NCBI GenBank assembly: GCA_025937035.1
Contig: JAICSG010000377.1
Span: forward strand, 1-5,011
Direction: 5' to 3'
Origin: Thermoanaerobaculia bacterium
GTDB taxonomy: Bacteria > Acidobacteriota > Thermoanaerobaculia > Multivoradales > UBA5704
DNA: 5,011 bases
The notes below the pieces were generated by a model. It had not been told where the DNA came from, searched no databases, and saw nothing but the letters and a program-made list of their open reading frames with translations. Within the stretch, counting starts at the first letter, position 1. Every line of letters starts with the position of its first letter. The translations under genes were made by a program, and so were the position numbers. Below, piece by piece: positions 1 through 5,011 of the stretch.

Positions 1-27
1 CAACCGAAAAGCCGGCTGAAGCCGGCT
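1..27 (-). terminator. Rho-independent terminator of the DUF2339-DUF3999 operon
   Basis: Read on the minus strand, positions 27 to 10 form a GC-rich stem of two AGCCGGCT copies (20-27 and 10-17) around a TC centre. The stem is followed by T residues at 10-7 and then CGGTTG. This is the first hairpin-plus-T-run on the minus strand after the DUF3999 stop, about 115 bases downstream of it, so it is the likely end of the operon transcript. The T-run is short, and AGCCGGCT is self-complementary, so alternative pairings exist. The call rests on sequence shape only. Confidence 0.6.
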
Positions 28-52
28 CCGAAGTCAGAGCCACTCCTCCAGG

Positions 53-74
53 AGCCGGGTTCACCCGGCTTTTC
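53..74 (+). terminator. Rho-independent terminator for a plus-strand gene left of the window
   Basis: On the plus strand AGCCGGGT (53-60) and ACCCGGCT (63-70) pair perfectly around TC, followed by TTT at 71-73. It mirrors the minus-strand hairpin at 1-27, with the same CTTTTCGGTTG tail. Together they would stop transcription from both sides, as expected between convergent genes. The presumed gene to the left lies outside the window, so its existence is inferred. Confidence 0.5.
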
Positions 75-83
75 GGTTGAAGC

Positions 84-108
84 GTAGCCCGGGCATTCAT
101 GCCCGGGC
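84..108 (+). repeat. REP-like hairpin preceded by GTAG
   Basis: GCCCGGGCAT (87-96) and ATGCCCGGGC (99-108) form a perfect 10-base stem around TC. The stem is entered through GTAG (84-87), the tetranucleotide typical of REP elements that are mobilised by RAYT (REP-associated tyrosine) transposases. No T-run follows on either strand, so it is a poor terminator. It lies between the DUF3999 stop and the terminator pair, and would be in the 3' untranslated region of the operon transcript. Only one copy is visible, so assignment to a repeat family is inference. Confidence 0.45.
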
Positions 109-141
109 GGGGCGGGCGCTCGGATCTGACACGGGTAAGCC

Positions 142-1050
142 TCAGGATCCCGCCGGCTCCCCAGCCCCCCGCAGCATCCGCCCCAGCACCAGCAGCAGCA
201 CCACCACCGCCCCCACCAGCGCTCCCCAGAAGATCTTCCGTCCCGTGGCCTCGGCGTCCGGCTCGGGGCCCCGGCGGCTCTCGGGGGCGAGGGAGATCTC
301 GCGGGCGGTCTCGCCCAGGAGGCGCGGGGCCAGGAGCTCCAGGTCGTAGCGGGGGGACGACAGGTCCGGCTGGCCGTAGAGGAGCTCCAGGGAGGCGCCC
401 GCCGGATAGAAGAAGCGCAGGCGGTTGGTGGGCAGGAGCAGCCTCGGAGGATCGAGGGGCAGGGGGGCGTTGTCCCCCTCCTCGATCAGGAGGTCGTAGC
501 GGGTGGCCTTCCCCTGGGGGAGATCCAGGGTGAGCTGGGGCGCCGGGGTCTCGGGATCGGCGTGCTTCCAGGCGGCCTCCGCCACCGTCCGCTCCTCCGG
601 CTCCCGCCCCTGGCGGCCGGAGGTGGGGACCGCCACCAGCCGGACCTCGCGGTCGAAGACCCGCGCCGGGGTGGCCAGGACCAGCCGCGCCGACGGCAGC
701 GAGGGGTACGGCAGCTCGACCGGATACCGGGAGAGCGACGGCGAATCCCCCTTCTCCGCCTGACGCTTCAGGGCCGGCAGGGGGAGCGACATCGGCTCGT
801 CCCGCCGCTCCACCAGATAGGGGATCTGGCGCCCCTGGGCGTCGGCGATCCGCACGTCGGCGAGATCGGGGCTGCGGGAGAGCACGGCGGCGTCGAGCAG
901 GAGCGAGGTCAGCCCCGGCGGGCTGGCCGGGATCTTCCGCCGCTCGCGGAATTTGGCCATGTCGAGCGGCGCGCCCGGGTCGGAGCCCCCGCCCCGGGCC
1001 AGGCCCGCCACCAGCAGCATCCCGGCCAGGAGGACCGCCGCTCGCCTCAT
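142..1050 (-). CDS. DUF3999-type periplasmic, C-terminally membrane-anchored protein (short form)
   Basis: This is a 302-residue protein of unknown biochemical function, assigned to the DUF3999 family from remembered patterns. Residues 1-20 form a signal peptide: two arginines, a hydrophobic core rich in Leu, Ala and Val, then ARGGG. There is no lipobox cysteine. Residues 47-140 are beta-rich, including LADVRIADAQGRQIPYLVE (63-81). A second block has RYDLLIEEGDNAPLPL (184-199), then FYPAGASLELLYGQPDL (214-230) and PRYDLELL (233-240), which match the family's galactose-binding-like sandwich. Residues 273-290 are one membrane helix, followed by an Arg-containing tail, giving a periplasmic domain with a short cytoplasmic end. 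Family members I recall are often above 400 residues, so this looks like a compact version, although signal peptide, core and anchor are all intact and the frame is unbroken. Its start overlaps the DUF2339 stop as ATGA, with a strong Shine-Dalgarno just upstream, so it is probably translationally coupled. It likely partners the DUF2339 protein at the inner membrane. Confidence 0.85.
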   Translation of the reverse strand: MRRAAVLLAGMLLVAGLARGGGSDPGAPLDMAKFRERRKIPASPPGLTSLLLDAAVLSRSPDLADVRIADAQGRQIPYLVERRDEPMSLPLPALKRQAEKGDSPSLSRYPVELPYPSLPSARLVLATPARVFDREVRLVAVPTSGRQGREPEERTVAEAAWKHADPETPAPQLTLDLPQGKATRYDLLIEEGDNAPLPLDPPRLLLPTNRLRFFYPAGASLELLYGQPDLSSPRYDLELLAPRLLGETAREISLAPESRRGPEPDAEATGRKIFWGALVGAVVVLLLVLGRMLRGAGEPAGS

Positions 1051-4000
1051 TGCTCCTCCCGCCGCGGCAGCACGTACTTCTGGATCAGGACGGCCATCAG
1101 CGCCAGGCAGATGCCGAGGCCCGCGAAGGAGGCCACCCGGTAGAGGCCGCCCAGCCGCGCCATGTCGTGCACGAACCCCTTGAGCACCGCCACCAGGAGC
1201 AGGACGATGGCCGAGACCCGCGCCACCTGGCTGCGCAGGACGATCCCGGCGACGAAGAGGGCGATGGCGAAGAGGGCCCAGCCCAGGGTATAGGCGAGGT
1301 CCTCGGGCAGCGCCGCCTGCCCGGTGAGGAAGCCGAAGGTGAGGCTCGTCCCGGACGAGAAGAAGTCCGCGATCTCGATGTTGACCAGCAGGAAGAGCAG
1401 CACCACCCCGCCACCCGCGGCGACACCTGAGAGGCGCGGCAGGCGGGGCACCAGGCGGTCGTCACCGCGCGTCAGCAGCCAGGAGGCGAGAAAGAAGGCG
1501 AGGGCGGGCACGAGATAGGTGTAGAGATACCAGTTGAAGATCGGCGTGGAGCCGCGCGGATGATAGTCCAGGACAGCCGGATTGGCCGCCAGCCGCAGGA
1601 AGACCGCGGCGAGCAGGCCGGCCGTCCACCAGAGGAGCCCCCGGTGGGGGACGCGCAGCCAGAGGGCGGCGAGGGCCGCGGCCAGGAGGGCCCAGCCGAG
1701 GGTGATCCACTCGCGGTCGAGCTGCAAGGGGATGGCCGCGGTGACGAAGGCCAGCACCGCGCCGGCCACCAGGGCGAGCCGCCCCGGATCGCGCTCCGGC
1801 TTCACCCCCTCGGGCGCTCTGCGCTCCATCCGGACCAACTGAGCGACCAGGACGGCGAGCGCCATCGCCTGCGCCACCGGCAGGGCGCCGATCATCCAGG
1901 AGAGGCCGCCGCCGATCAACGAATTCCGGGCCGCGAAGAAGAAGCTGACGCTGGCGAGCACCGCCGCCAGGAAGGGCGGGCGCAGCCGCCGGGCCCGCTC
2001 CCCCAGGATCAGCGGGAAGGCGAGATAGGGCAGATAGAGCGCGCCCGCGAGCTCCAGAGCCTCCCCCCAGGGGCTCTTCGGGTGGGCACCCTCCCAGCCC
2101 CAGGTCGACACCGTGGTGAAGAGGACCGACAGCGGAGCGAGCCACGGCCGGCCGGCGAGCGCCGACAGCGCGAGGAGGGCGAGGAGGAAGGCCACCTGCG
2201 CGGCGATCGTGAAGGCCAGCGGGGGCGGCCCGGCTACCATCGAGGCCGCGATGGCGATCGTCTGTCCCACGAAGAGGCTGGTCACGGCCCCCGTGATGAT
2301 CCCCTGCCCGAAATCCCGGTTCCGCGGGGCGATCCGCCGGGCCAGGGCGATCCAGAGGAGGGCCAGGGCCGAGAGCCCCAACGCAGAGCCCACCGCGACG
2401 GCCGGCCAGGGGGCCTGCCCGGTGGTCACCACCCAGGTGAGGAGGATGACCCCGGAGGCGGCGAGCGCCGCGATCCACAGCGAGGCCCGGCGCAGCCAGA
2501 GAGCCGCCACACCGGCGGCGAGATCCAGCACGAGGAGCACCCCCAGGAACGGCCAGGGGGGGATCGAGAGCCGGGGCTGCGCCGCCACGAAGAGGAGGAA
2601 GGCGTGCCCCACCAGGGCCAGGTAGAGGCCGCGGCCGAGCGGGTCCGCCGCGATCACGTCCCCCTCTCCCGTCCGCCGCCGCAGCCAGAGGTTGCCCATC
2701 AGGCTGAGGAGGGTGAAGCCGGCGACCAGGAAGAGCGCGGGGACGAGGCTGCCGGAGAGCGGCACCGTCAGCCACCAGACGGCGATCAGAATCCACGAGA
2801 GGACCGTGCCGGCGAGGGTGAGCGCCGGCCGGCGCAGGGTCCCGGACTCCAGGAGGAGCCCGGCGTTGAGGATCACCAGCAGCAGCGCCAGCCCCCAGAG
2901 GGCCGCCTGGGCGAGCGGACCGACGGTGAGGAAGAAGAGGAGGCCGAGCGCCAGCAGGAGCAGGAACGCCCCCTGCCCCTCCGGCTTCAGGCGCCGGCCG
3001 AGACGGCGGGCGAGGATCGGCACCCCCAGATAGAAGAGGCCGAAGACGGCGTAGATCGAGATCCCCGCCAGCAGCCGCTCCGGAGCCAGCCAGCGCGCCG
3101 ACCAGACCGCCTCGGCGGCGATGGCGAAAAAGGCCGAGATGGTGTGGAGGTTGCCGTCCTCATAGAGCAGGGCGAAGCCGGCCACCACCGCCAGCAGCAC
3201 GAAGAGCACGCCGAAGGGCAACCCCGGCGCGGCCGCCGCGGGCTCGAGGAACAGCAGCACGGGGAAGACGAAGAGGAGGAGCGTCCCGGCGACGGCGCCG
3301 GTGCGGCCCTCCTTTTCGAGCGACAAGCCCAGGCGGTCGGCGAGCCAGGGGGCCGCCAGATCGAAGAGCAGGAAGAGGGCGATGAAGCCGAGGATCTCCG
3401 GCCAGGCGGACGCCTTCCCGTAGGAGGTCGCGATCCAGAGGACGAAGGCGAGGACGGTCCCCCCGGCGGCGATGGCGTGAAGGATGCCCATCCCCCGGTA
3501 CGCCGCCACGGCGAAGAGGCCGGCCTGGATCACGAACAGGAAGCCGAAGAGCAGGCCGTAGCGCGCCCCGTAGGCCGGAACGGCGGCGAGGTAGAGCCCG
3601 AAGAAGAGGGGCAGGAGGGCCCCCACCACCGCCGTCCGGGCGAAGACATCCTTCCCCTCCTCCGGCCCCCGGACGGCAGCCGGCGCCAGGAAGCCGAGGA
3701 CGGGGAAGATCAGGAAGATCCCGATCGCCAGCGGCAGCTTCGAGGCGTCGAGGAACTTGAAGACCCACCCCCACTGATAGAGGAAGGTGAAGGCGAGCGA
3801 GAGCGCCGAGAGCACCGGCCAGGACTTGCGCAGCGCCACCCAGGCGAGCCCGGCGTTGAGGAGCAGCAGGTAGCCGAAGAGGCCGTAGGGATGGTCCTCG
3901 CCGCTCGACAGCAGGGCCGGCGTGGCGAACCCGCCCACCAGGCCCAGCAGGGCGATGAACAGGGCGTCGTGGCGGATCGACAGCCCCACCGCCACCGCCG

Positions 4001-4751
4001 TGACCAGCACCATGAGGGCGAAGGTGGTGCCCGGCCCGAGCAGGTGCCAGAGGGTGTGCGCGGCGAAGAAGGTCGAGAAGAGGGCCACGATCCCCGCCGC
4101 GCCCAGGGCGTTGGCGGTGATGGCGTAGCGCCGCGCCCGCGGAAGCTCGCAGCCCGCCAGCAGCAGGGCGCCCGTCATCAGCCCGAACGCCATGCGGATC
4201 GGCGGCGTCAGCCAGCCGTGCTCGACGGAGTAGCGAAGGAAGGTGATCACCGTCAGCGCGAAGAGGATGCCGGCGATCCACGAGAACAGCTTGACCCCCA
4301 CCAGGCTCTCCCAGTCGAAGGGCTTGCGCGGCGGGGGCGGAGGCGTCGCCGCCCGCGCGGGGACCGGGGGCCGGGGTGGAGGGGGTGCCGGAGGATGCGC
4401 GGCCCGCGGCGGTGGGGCCGGCGGAGGCTCGGGAGCGCGGATCGTGGACGGCGCTGGAGGCGGCGCCGTGGCCACGACGGGCGGTGGCGCGGCGGCCGGG
4501 GTGGAAAGGAGTGGCGGTGGAGGTGGAATCGGTGCCGCGGCCGGAACGGGAACAGGCGCCGGCGCCTCGGCGGGAGGCGCGCTTGCGGGAGGCTGGGAGG
4601 CTCTCCTCTCCAGGATGGCGATCCGCCGCAGGAGCTCCGCCTGGGACGCCTTCTGAGCCCGGACCTCCTCTTCGAGATCCTTGAACCGGTCCCGGGCGAC
4701 CAGGGCGAAAATGACGCCGGCAGCGAGGATCAGGACGAGGACGCCACCCAT
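1047..4751 (-). CDS. DUF2339 family giant polytopic membrane protein
   Basis: This is a 1,234-residue inner-membrane protein of the DUF2339 family, whose function is not established. Residues 2-19 are a hydrophobic anchor, 21-50 a charged, heptad-like coiled coil, and 51-141 a Pro/Ala linker. The family core starts at FDWESLVGVKLFSW (145-158), followed by LRYSVEHGW (172-180). From there to the end I count about 35-38 further hydrophobic segments with short loops. The C-terminal block is the most family-like: NWYLYTYLVPALAFFLAS (1073-1090), LVNIEIADFF (1122-1131), EDLAYTLGWALFAIAL (1150-1165) and LKGFVHDMARLGGLYRVASF (1190-1209). Polar residues inside or next to helices there (Glu1126, Asp1129, His1196, Asp1197, Arg1199, Arg1205) are candidates for a functional site. 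At 1,234 residues it is at the long end of the family. The start is supported by AAGGAG 8 bases upstream and by the anchor that begins at once. It is the first gene of an operon with DUF3999. A transport or envelope-polymer role would be speculation. Confidence 0.93.
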   Translation of the reverse strand: MGGVLVLILAAGVIFALVARDRFKDLEEEVRAQKASQAELLRRIAILERRASQPPASAPPAEAPAPVPVPAAAPIPPPPPLLSTPAAAPPPVVATAPPPAPSTIRAPEPPPAPPPRAAHPPAPPPPRPPVPARAATPPPPPRKPFDWESLVGVKLFSWIAGILFALTVITFLRYSVEHGWLTPPIRMAFGLMTGALLLAGCELPRARRYAITANALGAAGIVALFSTFFAAHTLWHLLGPGTTFALMVLVTAVAVGLSIRHDALFIALLGLVGGFATPALLSSGEDHPYGLFGYLLLLNAGLAWVALRKSWPVLSALSLAFTFLYQWGWVFKFLDASKLPLAIGIFLIFPVLGFLAPAAVRGPEEGKDVFARTAVVGALLPLFFGLYLAAVPAYGARYGLLFGFLFVIQAGLFAVAAYRGMGILHAIAAGGTVLAFVLWIATSYGKASAWPEILGFIALFLLFDLAAPWLADRLGLSLEKEGRTGAVAGTLLLFVFPVLLFLEPAAAAPGLPFGVLFVLLAVVAGFALLYEDGNLHTISAFFAIAAEAVWSARWLAPERLLAGISIYAVFGLFYLGVPILARRLGRRLKPEGQGAFLLLLALGLLFFLTVGPLAQAALWGLALLLVILNAGLLLESGTLRRPALTLAGTVLSWILIAVWWLTVPLSGSLVPALFLVAGFTLLSLMGNLWLRRRTGEGDVIAADPLGRGLYLALVGHAFLLFVAAQPRLSIPPWPFLGVLLVLDLAAGVAALWLRRASLWIAALAASGVILLTWVVTTGQAPWPAVAVGSALGLSALALLWIALARRIAPRNRDFGQGIITGAVTSLFVGQTIAIAASMVAGPPPLAFTIAAQVAFLLALLALSALAGRPWLAPLSVLFTTVSTWGWEGAHPKSPWGEALELAGALYLPYLAFPLILGERARRLRPPFLAAVLASVSFFFAARNSLIGGGLSWMIGALPVAQAMALAVLVAQLVRMERRAPEGVKPERDPGRLALVAGAVLAFVTAAIPLQLDREWITLGWALLAAALAALWLRVPHRGLLWWTAGLLAAVFLRLAANPAVLDYHPRGSTPIFNWYLYTYLVPALAFFLASWLLTRGDDRLVPRLPRLSGVAAGGGVVLLFLLVNIEIADFFSSGTSLTFGFLTGQAALPEDLAYTLGWALFAIALFVAGIVLRSQVARVSAIVLLLVAVLKGFVHDMARLGGLYRVASFAGLGICLALMAVLIQKYVLPRREEQ
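1053..1060 (-). promoter_or_regulatory. Ribosome binding site of the DUF3999 gene, inside the DUF2339 coding end
   Basis: On the minus strand GGGAGGAG precedes CA and then the ATG at 1050. Taking GGAGG as the core, the spacing is 4 bases. These bases also encode the Arg-Glu-Glu end of the DUF2339 protein. The site supports the ATG at 1048-1050 as the true start and fits translational coupling. Confidence 0.75.
4329..4601 (-). other. Region encoding the Pro/Ala-rich linker of the DUF2339 protein
   Basis: Residues 51-141 hold about 43 prolines and 23 alanines in 91 positions, with runs of four or five prolines at 76-80, 123-126 and 137-141. Charged residues are few and mostly Arg. The stretch joins the N-terminal anchor and coiled coil to the first core helix. 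It should be an extended, flexible tether. If the N-terminal helix has its charged side (Arg20, Asp21, Arg22) in the cytoplasm, the tether is cytoplasmic. The DNA is a low-complexity GGC/GGT-like tract on the plus strand, prone to length change by slippage. Confidence 0.8.
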
Positions 4752-4759
4752 CCGGCACG

Positions 4760-4765
4760 CTCCTT
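4760..4765 (-). promoter_or_regulatory. Ribosome binding site of the DUF2339 gene
   Basis: AAGGAG on the minus strand is followed by the eight bases CGTGCCGG and then ATG at 4751. Motif and spacing are near ideal, which fixes the start. An in-frame longer version is not needed, as the hydrophobic N-terminal anchor begins right after this methionine. Confidence 0.8.
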
Positions 4766-4788
4766 GTCGCGCGCGAGCGCTCCACGGG

Positions 4789-4805
4789 ATCTGAGGATTT
4801 CAGAT
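4789..4805. promoter_or_regulatory. Dyad ATCTGA-N5-TCAGAT in the operon leader
   Basis: ATCTGA (4789-4794) and TCAGAT (4800-4805) are perfect inverted repeats around GGATT. The dyad is less GC-rich than its surroundings and lies 24 bases upstream of the DUF2339 Shine-Dalgarno, so it could be a protein-binding site or a weak leader hairpin. No regulator family was recognised. Confidence 0.25.
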
Positions 4806-4847
4806 TCCGGGAGCTTATCACGCGGCCCCGGAGCCCGGCTTCGTAAC

Positions 4848-4877
4848 ATTAACAGGCGCCAACGCGCCTATCCGCAA
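4848..4877 (-). promoter_or_regulatory. Weak sigma70-like promoter candidate for the DUF2339-DUF3999 operon
   Basis: On the minus strand TTGCGG (4872-4877) is followed, after 18 bases, by GTTAAT (4848-4853), which matches the TATAAT consensus at four of six positions. The -35 matches only its TTG core. The site would give a leader of about 90 bases before the ATG at 4751. It is the best candidate I can see on this strand, but GC-rich hosts use many divergent promoters, so it remains tentative. Confidence 0.25.
4854..4869. promoter_or_regulatory. Dyad AGGCGC-CAAC-GCGCCT, possible operator
   Basis: AGGCGC (4854-4859) and GCGCCT (4864-4869) are perfect inverted repeats around CAAC. The dyad sits entirely within the spacer of the minus-strand promoter candidate, where a bound repressor could block RNA polymerase. 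A six-base GC dyad can arise by chance in this composition, so the operator role is inference. Confidence 0.25.
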
Positions 4878-4941
4878 ATGCCGCGCTCCCTATTTGACTT
4901 TCCTCCTGGCACGGCCCAGAGTCAGAGCACACGCTGATACT

Positions 4942-4945
4942 GGAG
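4942..4945 (+). promoter_or_regulatory. Ribosome binding site of the plus-strand gene at 4955
   Basis: GGAG lies 9 bases before the ATG at 4955-4957. A second purine patch, GAAGG (4949-4953), is too close to the ATG to act as the main site. The motif supports the choice of this ATG for the truncated gene. Confidence 0.55.
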
Positions 4946-4954
4946 ACTGAAGGC

Positions 4955-5011
4955 ATGGCGACACGCAAGAAGCCCCCCACGGAGAAAAGCCCGGATCCGC
5001 CGCGCGGGGAC
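4955..5011 (+). CDS. Start of an unidentified gene, cut off by the window end
   Basis: ATG at 4955 opens a frame of 19 codons with no stop before the window ends. The visible peptide is MATRKKPPTEKSPDPPRGD. It is lysine-, proline- and charge-rich, with no hydrophobic stretch, so it looks like a disordered cytoplasmic N-terminus and not a signal peptide. GGAG 9 bases upstream supports the start. The gene is divergent from the DUF2339 operon and shares its 203-base intergenic region. Product and family cannot be told from 19 residues. Confidence 0.6.
   Translation, partial: MATRKKPPTEKSPDPPRGD

Larger units (their letters stand above)
1..79. repeat. Large inverted repeat enclosing both terminator hairpins
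   Basis: The outer arms at 1-15 (CAACCGAAAAGCCGG) and 65-79 (CCGGCTTTTCGGTTG) are perfect 15-base reverse complements. Inside them, 22-29 (CCGGCTCC) pairs with 51-58 (GGAGCCGG), leaving a loop of about 21 bases (30-50). The sequence can therefore fold as one long interrupted stem or as two short terminator hairpins. It could be a dispersed intergenic palindrome or simply a bidirectional terminator; the genome copy number would decide. The left arm begins at base 1, so the repeat may extend beyond the window. Confidence 0.7.
4752..4954. promoter_or_regulatory. Divergent intergenic regulatory region
   Basis: These 203 bases separate the minus-strand operon from the plus-strand gene at 4955 and must hold promoters for both unless the genes are read from elsewhere. 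The stretch around 4843-4900 is poorer in G+C than its surroundings, as promoters in GC-rich genomes often are. For the plus strand, TTGACT (4894-4899) is a fair -35 match, but at 16-18 bases spacing the -10 positions are only CAGAGT-like. For the minus strand a weak pair is listed separately. Two short dyads lie here. No riboswitch or small-RNA structure was recognised. Confidence 0.6.

Noticed and set aside
32..40. AGTCAGAGC occurs at 32-40 and again at 4920-4928
   Set aside because: A nine-base match with no extension on either side is expected by chance in a 5 kb window. The first copy is in a hairpin loop and the second near a gene start, with no shared context.
1462..2796. Minus-strand open frame of 444 codons in another register
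   Set aside because: Same-strand shadow of the DUF2339 gene. Composition is Arg/Gly/Pro/Ala-rich, and the real frame runs through it without interruption.
4243..4656. Plus-strand frame with a glycine-rich repeat protein appearance
   Set aside because: The poly-Gly pattern is the antisense reading of the proline-rich linker codons, not a PE-PGRS-like or other glycine-repeat gene.
3160..4821. Minus-strand open frame of 553 codons in another register
   Set aside because: It overlaps the DUF2339 gene on the same strand, has Arg/Pro/Gly-rich composition typical of a shifted GC-rich frame, and has no membrane segments or domain. There is no sign that the DUF2339 frame is broken here.
4905..4923. 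Possible sigma54 promoter: TGGCACG at 4907-4913
   Set aside because: The -24 element matches well, but the -12 position reads AGAGT instead of TTGCA and lacks the required GC, so the site fails the sigma54 consensus.
1560..4937. Open frame of 1,125 codons on the plus strand
   Set aside because: It is codon-aligned antisense to the clearly homologous DUF2339 gene, and its product is a low-complexity Arg/Gly/Glu/Pro/Gln-rich string with no recognisable domain. The openness follows from avoidance of TTA, CTA and TCA codons.
4936..4941. GATACT as a -10 box for the plus-strand gene
   Set aside because: It lies directly against the GGAG ribosome site at 4942, so transcripts would start after that site, and no -35 is present 16-18 bases upstream.

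Overview
The window comes from a high-GC bacterium (roughly 70% G+C by eye), with GC-rich third codon positions and very few TTA, CTA or TCA codons. The two complete proteins belong to families common in Proteobacteria and also found in Acidobacteriota, Myxococcota and related phyla. Nothing here fixes the phylum. The envelope architecture (a periplasmic protein with a signal peptide and C-terminal anchor) favours a diderm, Gram-negative host.

Layout, left to right. Positions 1-141 are non-coding and packed with palindromes. There are two GC-rich hairpins in opposite orientations, each followed by a T-run in its own direction, which form a bidirectional terminator nested in a larger inverted repeat (1-79). 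A third hairpin (87-108) is preceded by GTAG and looks like a REP-type repeat. Positions 142-1050 (minus) encode a DUF3999-type secreted, C-terminally anchored beta-rich protein. Positions 1047-4751 (minus) encode a 1,234-residue DUF2339-type membrane protein with about 35-39 predicted membrane helices, an N-terminal anchor plus coiled coil, and a long Pro/Ala linker. Positions 4752-4954 are a divergent intergenic region with the ribosome binding sites, weak promoter candidates and two short dyads. At 4955 a plus-strand gene starts and runs off the window; only 19 codons are visible.

The two minus-strand genes form a tight operon, transcribed DUF2339 first. The DUF2339 stop and DUF3999 start overlap as ATGA, and the DUF3999 Shine-Dalgarno lies inside the last DUF2339 codons. 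Co-occurrence of these two families is known in other bacteria, but neither has an established biochemical function. The inferred picture is an inner-membrane complex: a very large polytopic protein working with a periplasmic, membrane-anchored beta-sandwich partner. The operon probably ends at the terminator at 1-27.

The long reading frames in other registers, including an uninterrupted antisense frame at 1560-4937, are best explained by codon bias and are not annotated as genes. No mobile element, CRISPR array, tRNA, rRNA or defence system is visible.
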